Origin: Ostreococcus mediterraneus
Taxonomy: Eukaryota > Chlorophyta > Mamiellophyceae > Mamiellales > Bathycoccaceae
Reading direction: 5' to 3'
Assembly: GCA_012295225.1 (NCBI GenBank)
Contig: WMKK01000004.1
Location: 667,502 to 731,501, forward strand
DNA: 64,000 nt
The position numbers and the translations under genes are program-made. Position 1 is the stretch's first letter. Each line of letters begins with the position of its first letter. This document shows, in pieces, positions 50,218 to 59,869 of this stretch. The notes under the pieces are model-generated. The model was given only the letters and a program-made list of their open reading frames with translations. It was not told where the DNA came from and did no database searches.

Positions 50218-50468
50218 CGCGCGCGCGAGTCGCGGGGCGCAGCCGTCGCGCAATGGCGTCACCGCGCGCGCGTGATGAAGATGGTGCTCGCGCACACATA
50301 AAAATGTAGCTTCTGCGTATTATAAACTACAAACCCTATATATAAAGCAAACATGCGACTTTCGTCAAGTTCGTTGCCCGATCGATCGCATCGACGATCG
50401 CGCGCGCGTCCCTGCGTCACACGCGCGCTCGCCCGCGCCTCATCCGCGACGCCCGCACGCACCGCACG

Positions 50469-51355
50469 ATGTTTATCACCGCTCTGTGCCCCACCGCGCA
50501 CACCGCCGCGCTCGGCCGCGCGTCTGCGACGATGATGAAGACGACGAAATCCTCGTCATCGTCGATGGCGATTCGCGGTGCACGCGTGCGCGCGCACGCG
50601 AGCAGCGACGTGAAGAAATCAGAAGCGATCGTGGAGGCGACGAGCATCTACCCCGTCGTCGCCGATGTCGACACATCGTTCGCGCGCTGTGGGTTCACGT
50701 CGGCGTGCGAGGAGGCGATGAACAGGCAGATTAATATCGAATGTGCGTGATCGCGATTGTCTTTTGTGTGTTTGAAACGCGTCGTCTGTGCGCGCGCGAA
50801 CGCGTGCGATCGCGAACTCGAACGATGCATGGCGCGCGGGCGTGTTTGAAACGCGCGGCGACTGACGGATGGGTGCGTTTGCGCGACGATGCAGATAACG
50901 TGAGCTACATCTATCACTCGATGTACGCGTACTTTTCCCGAGACAACGTCGCGTTGGAAGGCTTCGCGAAGCATTTCGAAAAGGAATCGTTAGAAGAGCG
51001 CGCGCACGCGCAGCAATTGATGGACTATCAAAATCTTCGCGGTGGCAAGGTGATTCTGCAGCAATTACTTCCGCCGCAGAGTGAGTTTGACCACCCCGAA
51101 AAGGGGTGCGCGTTGTACGCGTTGGAGCTCGCGTTGAGCTTGGAAAAGTTAAACTTGGACAAGTTGCGCGAATTATACGTCGTCGCCGACGATGCCAACG
51201 ACGCGGCGTTGTGTGATTTCTTAGAGGGCGACATGCTCGCACCACAAATTGCCTCTATTCGCGAAGTCGCGGAAATGGTGGCGACGCTCAAACGCATGGG
51301 TCCGCCGGGCGACGGCATGGCAGCGTGGCACTTTGATCAAACCCTTCGCGCGTAA
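50469..51355 (+). CDS. Plastid ferritin, two exons
   Basis: Exons 50469-50742 and 50895-51355 give 244 residues. A Ser/Thr-rich transit peptide precedes the helix bundle: FARCGFTSACEEAMNRQINI, with the split codon giving Tyr in INIEYNVSYIYHSMYAYFSR. The di-iron ferroxidase residues are suggested by INIEYN, EERAHAQQLMDYQ and later helices. The cage stores iron safely in the plastid, oxidising Fe(II). The intron (152 bp) has GTGCGT, a CTGAC branch-like site, and CAG. The C-terminus LKRMGPPGDGMAAWHFDQTL is as in plant ferritins. Confidence 0.95.
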
Positions 51356-51526
51356 ATCGAGCAATGTTCTCTCCACACTGCGTGCGATCGCAATTCATGG
51401 ATCCATTCGCGACTAGGTGGGCGTTCGAGTCCGCGTGCTGTTGTGATTTCGTATTCGATAGTGTAAAAAGTTTTGTTTGTAACCGACGTGTCCTTTTATG
51501 TTTGTTCTTCACACCTCGAAGCGCGC

Positions 51527-54385
51527 ATGTCGCGTCGAGCGCGGTCGCCCACGCGCGCGCGGTTGAGTCGACACCGCGGTGACGACGATGCCGCCGAACT
51601 CGCACCGCGCCCGAGTCGCCGCGCGGAATCGCCGCAAACGCCGACGCCTCAGCCAACGCCTCAGCCTCCGCGCGCCTCGCGAGAGCTCCCACCCGCGTTC
51701 GTGCCGTGCGTGCTCGACGTCAAAGCACCAGTCGCGGCTGGAATTGGCGCCAACACGCACGTGTTGCTCGCGCCAAAGATCATGCGCGCCATCGGGTGCG
51801 GCACAGGGGACTGGGTTCGCGTGCGCGCCGCGAGCGCCGCGACGGCTGGCGCTGCGACGTTGGACACGCCAGCCGCGGGTGCGCCTCGACGTTCAGGACG
51901 TCTGAAAGATAAAGCGGCGGCGAATAGCGCGGCGTCATCTGTTCGTGTTGACGACGACGATGGCGGCGATGATGGTGCGAGAAGGACGTGGAAGAGCCGA
52001 GCGGCGTCGGCGTTGACGCTGGACGTCTCGCGGGACGACGCCTCCATCGATGACTATGACGACGACGACAGTCTTCCGATCGGTGCGATAGAAGTTTTGG
52101 CTCGCGCGTGGCCTTCGCCAACTTTAGGAGACGATGGAGCTTCGCTCGCGCGCAAGGTGTGGCTTTCCATGGGATGTCCCGCCGGCGGCGCGTCGCTCGG
52201 CGTCGCTCGCTACGTCCCGAGCGACGATGGAGAACTCGATACTGATGCGCGTGACGTGCATCTAAAGCTCTGGGCTATGGAGACATCAGTTGGAGGTGAA
52301 GCCATGGTGTGGCTTGAGCGCGGATTACGCGCGGATGGTGCGAGAGGACCGTCGAGGCAGCGCGGAATGTTGGAGGCGTTGGCGAGACGAGCGCTCGACG
52401 GTCGCGGATTGCTCGTCGGGAACATTGTCCGCTTACCTCTGCTCGGCACGAGCGCATTGTTTGAAGTATACTCAGTGGAACCTGGTATACCGAGTGATCG
52501 CATCACGGAGGTTTCGGCGCGAACGAAGATTTCATTACATGCAAGAGACGGCATGGATGCGAGCGGAGCCGAGACGAGGAGCGGCGCCGACGACGATTCA
52601 GACGACGACGATGACGATAAAGATGTCGGTGCCGCCGCCGCCAAGCGCGCGTCCCGCGCGGCTACGGCGCAGAATGTCTCATTTGACACCCTCGGAGGGG
52701 TTAGTGCACATGAAGCCGCACTTCGTGAGCTCGTCACGCTTCCGCTTCGCTCGCCCGAAGTCTTTACTCGATGTGGCGTCAAACCGCCACGCGGCGTCTT
52801 GCTCCACGGCCCACCCGGTTCAGGAAAAACTCGCCTCGCGCGCGCCGCCGCACACGCATCGAACGCAAGTTTATTCGTCGTCAACGGTCCAGAACTCGTC
52901 AGCGCGCACTTGGGCGAGAGCGAAGAAGCATTACGAGGCGTCTTTCTCGCCGCCGTAAAATCCGCTCCGAGCGTCGTTCTCCTCGACGAGCTCGACGCCA
53001 TTGCCCCTGCGCGGAATCAAGCTTCGGGCGACGACATGATGTCCAGTCGCATCGTCGCCACTATGCTCGCGATATTCGACGGCGGAACGGCGAGCGTGCC
53101 GGAACTCGACCGCGTCGTGGTCATCGCGACGACAAATAGACCAGACGCCATTGAACGCGCGCTTCGTCGACCCGGTCGGTTCGACCGCGAGCTCGAAGTC
53201 GGCGTGCCCACACCGAGTGATCGATTGGAGATTTTCCGCGCGCATTTGCGAGGTATAAATCACTCGCTCTCGGAGAATTACATTGAGGCGTTGGCGAAGA
53301 GCACGCACGGATTTGTCGGCGCGGATGTCGCGGCGTTGTGTCAACACGCGGCGATGCGGGCGTTGACGCGGGTCATCGAATCAACGGATGCTGTTGACAA
53401 CGACGACGCCGCTGACGAGGACATCAACGCGCTCACGCGTGCGATGCAAACCGTCGTGATTGGCGCCGGTGAAGGCGATGATGCTGTGATGAAAGTAACG
53501 ATGGATGATTTCGAAGCGGCGCGCGTCGCCGTGCGGCCGAGCGCGCTCCGCGAAGTCGCCGTTGAAATCCCAAATGTACACTGGGACGACGTCGGCGGCC
53601 TCGACGACGTCAAAGATCGTCTCAAGGAAGCCGTCGAGTGGGCAGAAAAGCACCCAGATGCGATGAAACGCGTGGGCGCGGCGGCACCGAAAGGCATTTT
53701 GCTCTACGGACCGCCCGGATGCAGCAAAACCATGCTCGCCCGCGCCGTGGCGAGCGCGTCTGGACGCAACTTTATTTCAATCAAAGGCTCAGAGTTGTTC
53801 TCCAAGTACGTCGGGGACTCGGAAAAGGCGGTGCGTTCGGTATTTTCACGCGCGCGCGCGTCGTCACCGGCGGTTATATTCATAGATGAAGTTGACGGTT
53901 TAGCCGGGACGCGAGGCGGAGGCGGCGAAGGAGGCGCGCCTTCAGTGCAAGACCGCGTCATTACGCAACTTTTAGGCGAAATGGATGGACTCTTACCATC
54001 CGCTGCCGTTACTGTTGTCGCAGCGACGAACCGTCCGGATTTAGTTGACGCCGCGCTCCTTCGTCCGGGTCGTTTCGATCGGTTATTGTACGTCCCGCCG
54101 CCAACGGCGGCGGAGGACCGCGAAGCGATTTTACGCGTGCAATTGAAAAACACGCCACTCGCGGACGACGTCGATCTCACCATGGCGGCGCTCGCGACGA
54201 AAGGATACACCGGCGCCGATTTATCAGCTATCTGTCGCGAAGCCGCGCTCGCGGCGTTGGAAGAGTCGCTGGATGCGACGGAAGTGTGCGCGAGACATTT
54301 CGCGACGGCGATGTCTCGAAGCCGCCCGAGTCCGGCGCCTCGACCGGAACTCCTCGACATGTACGAGAAGTTCAGACGCCAATAG
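51527..54385 (+). CDS. Double AAA-ATPase, CIP111/AFG2 (SPATA5) type
   Basis: 952 residues. An Arg/Pro-rich start is followed by a CDC48-N-like domain (HVLLAPKIMRAIGCGTGDWV). Two AAA modules follow. D1 has HGPPGSGKTRLARA (near residue 427), LLDELDAIAP and IATTNRPDAIERALRRPGRF. D2 has GPPGCSKTMLARAV (near 727), FIDEVDGLAGTR and NRPDLVDAALLRPGRFDR. GPPGCSKT in D2 is typical for the AFG2/CIP111/SPATA5 branch, which releases Rlp24 from pre-60S particles; the plant member binds calmodulin. The location (nucleus or cytosol) is not fixed by sequence. It is convergent on the next gene with only 49 bp between the stops. Confidence 0.92.
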   Translation: MSRRARSPTRARLSRHRGDDDAAELAPRPSRRAESPQTPTPQPTPQPPRASRELPPAFVPCVLDVKAPVAAGIGANTHVLLAPKIMRAIGCGTGDWVRVRAASAATAGAATLDTPAAGAPRRSGRLKDKAAANSAASSVRVDDDDGGDDGARRTWKSRAASALTLDVSRDDASIDDYDDDDSLPIGAIEVLARAWPSPTLGDDGASLARKVWLSMGCPAGGASLGVARYVPSDDGELDTDARDVHLKLWAMETSVGGEAMVWLERGLRADGARGPSRQRGMLEALARRALDGRGLLVGNIVRLPLLGTSALFEVYSVEPGIPSDRITEVSARTKISLHARDGMDASGAETRSGADDDSDDDDDDKDVGAAAAKRASRAATAQNVSFDTLGGVSAHEAALRELVTLPLRSPEVFTRCGVKPPRGVLLHGPPGSGKTRLARAAAHASNASLFVVNGPELVSAHLGESEEALRGVFLAAVKSAPSVVLLDELDAIAPARNQASGDDMMSSRIVATMLAIFDGGTASVPELDRVVVIATTNRPDAIERALRRPGRFDRELEVGVPTPSDRLEIFRAHLRGINHSLSENYIEALAKSTHGFVGADVAALCQHAAMRALTRVIESTDAVDNDDAADEDINALTRAMQTVVIGAGEGDDAVMKVTMDDFEAARVAVRPSALREVAVEIPNVHWDDVGGLDDVKDRLKEAVEWAEKHPDAMKRVGAAAPKGILLYGPPGCSKTMLARAVASASGRNFISIKGSELFSKYVGDSEKAVRSVFSRARASSPAVIFIDEVDGLAGTRGGGGEGGAPSVQDRVITQLLGEMDGLLPSAAVTVVAATNRPDLVDAALLRPGRFDRLLYVPPPTAAEDREAILRVQLKNTPLADDVDLTMAALATKGYTGADLSAICREAALAALEESLDATEVCARHFATAMSRSRPSPAPRPELLDMYEKFRRQ

Positions 54386-54434
54386 TTCATTAGTAATAGC
54401 TGTGTGATATACATCAAATCTAGATTTCGTTTGT

Positions 54435-56096
54435 CTATCTATTCGCGTTGCGTTTGTCGACATCCGCGCGCCAGCGATGGAGAAGATAATTGGCGAGCAC
54501 CGAACGACCGCCGTCAACCGTTGCGCGTTCTTCACCTGCACCGCCGAAGTATTTCTGCGCGCGTGACCGTAACGCGCGAAGCGATTCATCTCTCGTGCCC
54601 GCAAGTTCACGCATGATGGATTGCACGAACGCGGCGAGGGATCCCGGGGAGACGAGCTCGAGGGCGTCCAACGCCTCCGTCGCTCGGTCCACCGCCGCCA
54701 CGACGGCTTCGTCGGCTTCGTCGTTCGTGAAAATGGACTCCATCGCTGGTGCAATCAAGCTACGCATAAGTGGCGCGGATATGACTGTTTGTTCGAGTAT
54801 CTCGTCGAGTTTGTACTTGTCGTGCGCACCGCCGCGCGAGCTCGTCGTGCCTATGGTGGCGTCGCCCATCGAGCCGAAATCGTCGCTCTCTTCGTCGGTC
54901 ATCTCATCTGGTAAAGTCGGTGGCTTCGTCATTCGGATCGTCCCGCCCATGGACTGATAGAAGCTACTCCCGCCGTCTTCCGATGCATCATCACCCGCGA
55001 GTGGGGGCGCATTAAACGATGTTTCGGGCGCGACGGGTGTTGGATTCTCCTTTGACGCAAACTTTCGTCCGAGCGTGTCGTCGCCAAAATCCCAAGCTGG
55101 CGCCGCTTTAGCCGGAGAAATCTTCGACGGCGTCGCCGCAGCCGTGGTCGGCGCATCGGTACCGCTGCCAACAATGTCACTGTTCAATGTACTATTCGTC
55201 AACGCGACGTGCTTTGCGACTCTCGCTCGCAAAGACGTCTCCGCCGACGCGTCTCTCGCGCGCTTCGCAAACGGATGCTCGCTCAACTCTCTCGCACTCG
55301 GCCTAGCGTCTGGATCTTTTTGCAAGCACTGCGCTACGAAATCTCGGAAGTCGTCGCTGAAACGTCCACTTTCAGGCAATCTGGGGGGATCTTGCTTTGG
55401 AATGACGAATAAAACGCGCATCGGGTGCAACTCGGCGTGCGGCGCCGCCCCCGTGGCGAGCTCGTAGCACGTAATCCCCAAACTCCAAATATCTGCCTTT
55501 TCATCGTACCCTTCCCCGCCTTGAATAACCTCGGGCGCCATCCAAAACGGTGTTCCGGTAAATGTCTTCCTCCGCGCGCCGAGAGTGTGCGTCATTTGCC
55601 CGCTGACGCCGAAATCCGCCAAACGGGCCTCGCCTCGCTCCGTCAGCAACACGTTCGCCGCCTTTATATCGCGATGAATCTTCCCTTCCGCGTGCAAATA
55701 CTCCAGCGCATGCAAAACATCACATATAATACATCGAATCTCGCCTTCATCGAGTCCACTCACGTCATCGTGCGCTTTACGCTCATCCGCGACGTGCCGC
55801 GCGCTTCCGCCGGCCATGTACTCCATCACAATCGCCAGCTTACTCGTGCCCTCCACGAGCGCTGAGCTTAAATACTTGGTGACGTAGGGCGACGAACATT
55901 GCGCGAGCGTGGTGATTTCGCGCTGGAGGTCGGCGACGTCGTCTTCACAGTCTTCGAGGTCGACGAGCTTGACGGCGACGGGTGGCGCGCTCGCGTCGGA
56001 GAGGTCCTCGGCTTTAAACACCTCCCCGGTCGCGCCTCGACCGACGCGAGCGATGAGTCGGTATCGATCCGCGATGACGGTGTCTGCGGTGGCCAT
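54435..56096 (-). CDS. STE20/GCK-family protein kinase (GCK-III, MST/SIK1-like)
   Basis: 553 residues from ATG 56096. Kinase domain about residues 12-270: VGRGATGEVFKA, VAVKLVDLEDCEDD, HRDIKAANVLL, ADFGVSGQM, GTPFWMAPEVIQGG and DIWSLGITCYELATG. The C-terminal ~280 residues are Ser/Ala/Pro-rich, with MTDEESDDFGSM acidic patches, then a helical end (EILEQTVISAPLMRS, ALDALELVSPGSLAAFVQSI). The GCK-III family includes MST3/4, STK25 and plant SIK1. These regulate cell polarity and stress. The reading frame continues upstream, but that part lies opposite the adjacent polymerase gene and is rejected. Confidence 0.9.
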   Translation of the reverse strand: MATADTVIADRYRLIARVGRGATGEVFKAEDLSDASAPPVAVKLVDLEDCEDDVADLQREITTLAQCSSPYVTKYLSSALVEGTSKLAIVMEYMAGGSARHVADERKAHDDVSGLDEGEIRCIICDVLHALEYLHAEGKIHRDIKAANVLLTERGEARLADFGVSGQMTHTLGARRKTFTGTPFWMAPEVIQGGEGYDEKADIWSLGITCYELATGAAPHAELHPMRVLFVIPKQDPPRLPESGRFSDDFRDFVAQCLQKDPDARPSARELSEHPFAKRARDASAETSLRARVAKHVALTNSTLNSDIVGSGTDAPTTAAATPSKISPAKAAPAWDFGDDTLGRKFASKENPTPVAPETSFNAPPLAGDDASEDGGSSFYQSMGGTIRMTKPPTLPDEMTDEESDDFGSMGDATIGTTSSRGGAHDKYKLDEILEQTVISAPLMRSLIAPAMESIFTNDEADEAVVAAVDRATEALDALELVSPGSLAAFVQSIMRELAGTRDESLRALRSRAQKYFGGAGEERATVDGGRSVLANYLLHRWRADVDKRNANR

Positions 56097-56217
56097 GCCG
56101 CAATAGGTGCGCGCGCGGCGAGGTGCGCGCGTCGACGTGTGAGGGTGCTCGCGAGATTCTCGAGGAACGAATTGAGTCACAGAAGTTTTAAAGATTGCAA
56201 CGACAACGCTAATACCA

Positions 56218-59200
56218 TCACCAGTCAAAGCGCTTGAGCTGCGCCTCGGCTTCGAACAAATCCTTTTGAACCTTTTTACGCCGATAGAAAATTGGACAAT
56301 CGCGAGACGTGCACAGGACGTCTTGATGTAACGAGCCTTGGCACCGTTGACACTGCGTCCAGAGACGGTTGAAATCCTCCTCGAGCTTGTTGACGGAGGA
56401 TAACGCCTTTTGTAAGTGCTGCGACTCGTTCGCCAAGCAGTGCTGGCACAGAGATTTGGAGAGCTTTTCGTTGGTGATCGGGGCTCGGCATCCGACGCAG
56501 CTCGGACGAATCTTGGCAAAGGCCATGATGCCTCCGGCTTTGGTTGACGGCGTCGGTTGGGCGATACATCGCGTGTGCTCGCCAGTGAGCAACACAGATT
56601 TGGCATTGTGAAGTATGGGATCGAAGATGCGCAACAACGGCTTGGCCAAATAGTGTTCCAAATAATGTTGGGAATCGATTGGAAGGTTGTTGTCCAAGGC
56701 GTAGATTGGGTCTTCAGATTTTTCGTACGCCTTGGCGTTCTTCGCCGCCTTGATGATGACGTACGCGATGCGGTCGCCGACGACTGGCGCCGTGGCTGGA
56801 TCACGCAAACGCATGCGCATCGCGAGTTCAATATGTGCCATTTTTACCCCGTACGATTCAGCCTCCTTGGTGAATCCTTTCGTGATCACGAGCTGAGAGA
56901 AATCGAGCTTGTTCATCAACAAATCGGAAATCATGCCTTGCACGTACTTGACGGCGCCTTGCACGTCGCGCTGCATCAAAATTTTCTCGAGCACAGTTTC
57001 AATGACTTGACGCACGAGCAAGCAGTTATCACGACGCACGGTTTCAATCCCTTTCGTGTCCATTTTATCATGTTTCTCAGTGTTTGTCCAGAGCAAACCA
57101 GCGTAACGCTTCTTGCTAATCAAGAGGTACGGCCAGTAGACTTTTTCAAACTCGAGCTTGATGGGCTTGAGAAACGTTTCAGACACAAATCCCGCGGCTT
57201 CTTCGCCGAGTTTCATGGATTCGGCCAAGTCTGGGGTGTTGAATTTAATCATCACAGAATCAGTGTCACCGTAGATGACTTCAGCGTCTCCAGGGTATCC
57301 ATTGACAGTTCGATACTTGTCTTCGACGAGGTTCTTCGTGTGATCAATCATCGTACGCCCGTACGCCGTCGTGGAGGATGAAATTTCAAGACACGGCAAC
57401 TGCCCGACGGTGGCACCGGTAAAACCGTAGACAGAGTTTGCGGAAACTTTCAGTGCGAGCTGACGACCGTCCAAGACCGCCTTTTGGAGGGGATCTGTAG
57501 CCTTTTTCAAATCAGCCTTGGCTCGTTTCCGCGCGCTGAGTAATTCCTCTAAAATTTCAGGCAAAATGCCTTTGATCTTTGACGCCTTGACGAACGTATC
57601 CCCCGCAGGCGAGGTGCCGATGTCTTCGGGATTCATACTCGACACCTGATGTTTTGGCACAAGTGTGCAGTAGCACAAGTTGTGCGCCATCATAATCGAC
57701 GGATACAGAGACGCGAAATCGAGCGTCGCGATGGGCATGTCGTAATACCCCGCCTTGGCGTCCAAAACAGTCGCCCCTTCATACGCGACACCACCTTCAG
57801 CTTGCACGTTACCTCCGCCTTGCTTAGCCATGTGTGGAATGAGCATACCGCGCTGACGCGCCTTGCGTAGAAGCTGTGACATAACCTTGATTGACTGACC
57901 ACGAGAGAGCAAGTAATTCAACGGCACGCCGGTGACGCGCGCCATTTCGATGTAGTTGTACATGTACATCAGTTTGTCTAGCAATCGTTGCGGCAAATAC
58001 GCATCCTTCAAACAATACACCGCCAAGCGCCGTCGCGTTTCCGGTGTGCCGTTTTGAAGTTCTGAAATGGCAGAATAGTGCACATCCTCTTTCTGCTCGC
58101 CTAAAAAGTGCGCCGACACAGAGTTGAGCGAATACGAACTCAACTTGTGATCGCGTTGTATAGCACGCAACATGTCAAACTGCACGCGGCCTTCGCAAGA
58201 AATTTCTTTGCTTTCGTGGGTACCGTACGCTTTCGATGAGAAAACCGTGTCGCGCATGCGAACCTTGGTGCCAATGATGCGCCCCCAGTACGGGAAATCA
58301 GCCACGCCGAGCGTTTCGGCTCGATCCAACAAGTACGGAAAGTCAAAGTTCACAATGTTATAGCCGATCAACAAGTCAGGATCGCACCCGCGTAAGAAAT
58401 TACCCCAGCTGCGAAGGAGTTCTTTCTCATCTTTAAAGCTTAAAACATCAGCGCCGACGATTGGGGAGCACGTATCGAGCGTCCATACGGCTCGAATAAT
58501 CGGTTTATCGCTCCCTTGCTCGGTGACGAGCGTGGCAATCTGAATCACGGGATCTAACTTTGCGTCGGGGAAATGCCCTTTACGCCCAGCGCATTCGATA
58601 TCAACGGATAAGATGCGGAATGGCGCGAGCTTGGAGTACTCACCCTCGGCGGCATGCGAAACAATTTTGTCGTACATGATGTCCACTTCGATTTGACACA
58701 TCGATTGCTTCTTTTCGCGCACCTTGTACGAACCCTTTGGAAACTCAATCCAGTTCCCACCAACCACGGCACAGTCAACCATAAAGCGCAAAGGAAAGAC
58801 GACGTTGGATTCAAACGTCGGATACGTCGTAAACGCGCCGTCGCGAATGCCTTGCACGCTGAATCCCTTCTCCAACACGCCGCGCGCCGTGCTCACCAAA
58901 TTCGGCAGGCCCATGGTAATCTTTGCAAATAATCGTTCCTTGGCGTCGCTGTAGTGCATCAACGATTGCTTGCGATCGAGTGTCACACCAATCACGTGTA
59001 CTCCTTGCGCACCCTTTCTCGCCATGCTCACTTCCTCGTTCAATCGTCGTCTAAATTTCTCGCACTCCACCTCGGTGAACGACTCTGGCACGCTCGCGTA
59101 AAAGTACGGCGCGAACCCATGCACGTGCGCACACACCGAATGCCCATCACCCGTGACCCCAAACATTCTCAACACCGCAGCGTCACCCTTCGATCGCCGT

Positions 59201-59559
59201 TCTCGCAACCACTCGTGCGGAGTATCGATATATGAATCAATGTCCATCTGTTGAAACAACACCGTGTCCCGTTCACTATCCAACGGCGCCTTCAACGGCG
59301 CGCGCGCCCACGACGCGCGATCAGACGTCGTCACCACAACATCAGGCACATTCCCCGTGCGCGCATACATCTCCTCCTCGTCGAAATCGGCGTCGAAATC
59401 GTATTCTTCTCCGCCGAACGCCGCGCCCATGTCATCGTGCTCCACCGCATCCATCGCCTCCATCGGTGCGCCCGCGGGCGCGGTATCGTCGCCGCCGCGC
59501 GCGGGCTTCTTGCCGTCCGAGGCGACGTCCACGTCATCGTGCGTACCCGCGCGTTTCAT
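56218..59559 (-). CDS. POLD1: DNA polymerase delta catalytic subunit (POLD1)
   Basis: 1113 residues from ATG 59559. The N-terminal exonuclease has VDIECAGRKGHFPD (Exo I), YNIVNFDFPYLLDRA (Exo II) and YCLKDAYLPQRLL (Exo III). The family B polymerase has DFASLYPSIMMAHNLCY, KVSANSVYGFTGA and YGDTDSVMI (catalytic Asp pair). The C-terminal CysA site reads CVGCRAPITNEKLSKSLCQHC; the CysB cluster CQRCQGSLHQDVLC is the iron-sulphur site for accessory subunits. It is the main lagging-strand polymerase. The N-terminus is charged and disordered. Confidence 0.98.
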   Translation of the reverse strand: MKRAGTHDDVDVASDGKKPARGGDDTAPAGAPMEAMDAVEHDDMGAAFGGEEYDFDADFDEEEMYARTGNVPDVVVTTSDRASWARAPLKAPLDSERDTVLFQQMDIDSYIDTPHEWLRERRSKGDAAVLRMFGVTGDGHSVCAHVHGFAPYFYASVPESFTEVECEKFRRRLNEEVSMARKGAQGVHVIGVTLDRKQSLMHYSDAKERLFAKITMGLPNLVSTARGVLEKGFSVQGIRDGAFTTYPTFESNVVFPLRFMVDCAVVGGNWIEFPKGSYKVREKKQSMCQIEVDIMYDKIVSHAAEGEYSKLAPFRILSVDIECAGRKGHFPDAKLDPVIQIATLVTEQGSDKPIIRAVWTLDTCSPIVGADVLSFKDEKELLRSWGNFLRGCDPDLLIGYNIVNFDFPYLLDRAETLGVADFPYWGRIIGTKVRMRDTVFSSKAYGTHESKEISCEGRVQFDMLRAIQRDHKLSSYSLNSVSAHFLGEQKEDVHYSAISELQNGTPETRRRLAVYCLKDAYLPQRLLDKLMYMYNYIEMARVTGVPLNYLLSRGQSIKVMSQLLRKARQRGMLIPHMAKQGGGNVQAEGGVAYEGATVLDAKAGYYDMPIATLDFASLYPSIMMAHNLCYCTLVPKHQVSSMNPEDIGTSPAGDTFVKASKIKGILPEILEELLSARKRAKADLKKATDPLQKAVLDGRQLALKVSANSVYGFTGATVGQLPCLEISSSTTAYGRTMIDHTKNLVEDKYRTVNGYPGDAEVIYGDTDSVMIKFNTPDLAESMKLGEEAAGFVSETFLKPIKLEFEKVYWPYLLISKKRYAGLLWTNTEKHDKMDTKGIETVRRDNCLLVRQVIETVLEKILMQRDVQGAVKYVQGMISDLLMNKLDFSQLVITKGFTKEAESYGVKMAHIELAMRMRLRDPATAPVVGDRIAYVIIKAAKNAKAYEKSEDPIYALDNNLPIDSQHYLEHYLAKPLLRIFDPILHNAKSVLLTGEHTRCIAQPTPSTKAGGIMAFAKIRPSCVGCRAPITNEKLSKSLCQHCLANESQHLQKALSSVNKLEEDFNRLWTQCQRCQGSLHQDVLCTSRDCPIFYRRKKVQKDLFEAEAQLKRFDW

Positions 59560-59869
59560 GTCGAGCGGCGACGGGTGACGCGTCGAGGACTGTCGACAGT
59601 TTTGTTTCAAATTTCAAAACGACGCAGCGACAGCCACGACTCGTTCGCACGCATGCGCACGCGCACGCGGGGCGTGTGCGTCGTCCGAGCGCGCGCGAGA
59701 CGTGGCGAAAACAAAATGCGTCGCATCGCGCGCGACGGCGGGGTCGCGACGGCGCGCGCGCCGTCGCGCCGTCACGCCGTCGCGCGTCCAATGTGCTCGG
59801 TGGTCGTACTTTACATATAATCGTTACATTTGAGTCTATTTATCGAGCACATGGTGTTGCATGTGGTCG

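Noticed and set aside
56097-56831. Upstream extension of the GCK kinase frame
   Set aside because: It lies partly over the POLD1 3' end and is not kinase-like; the MATADTV start is at the right place.
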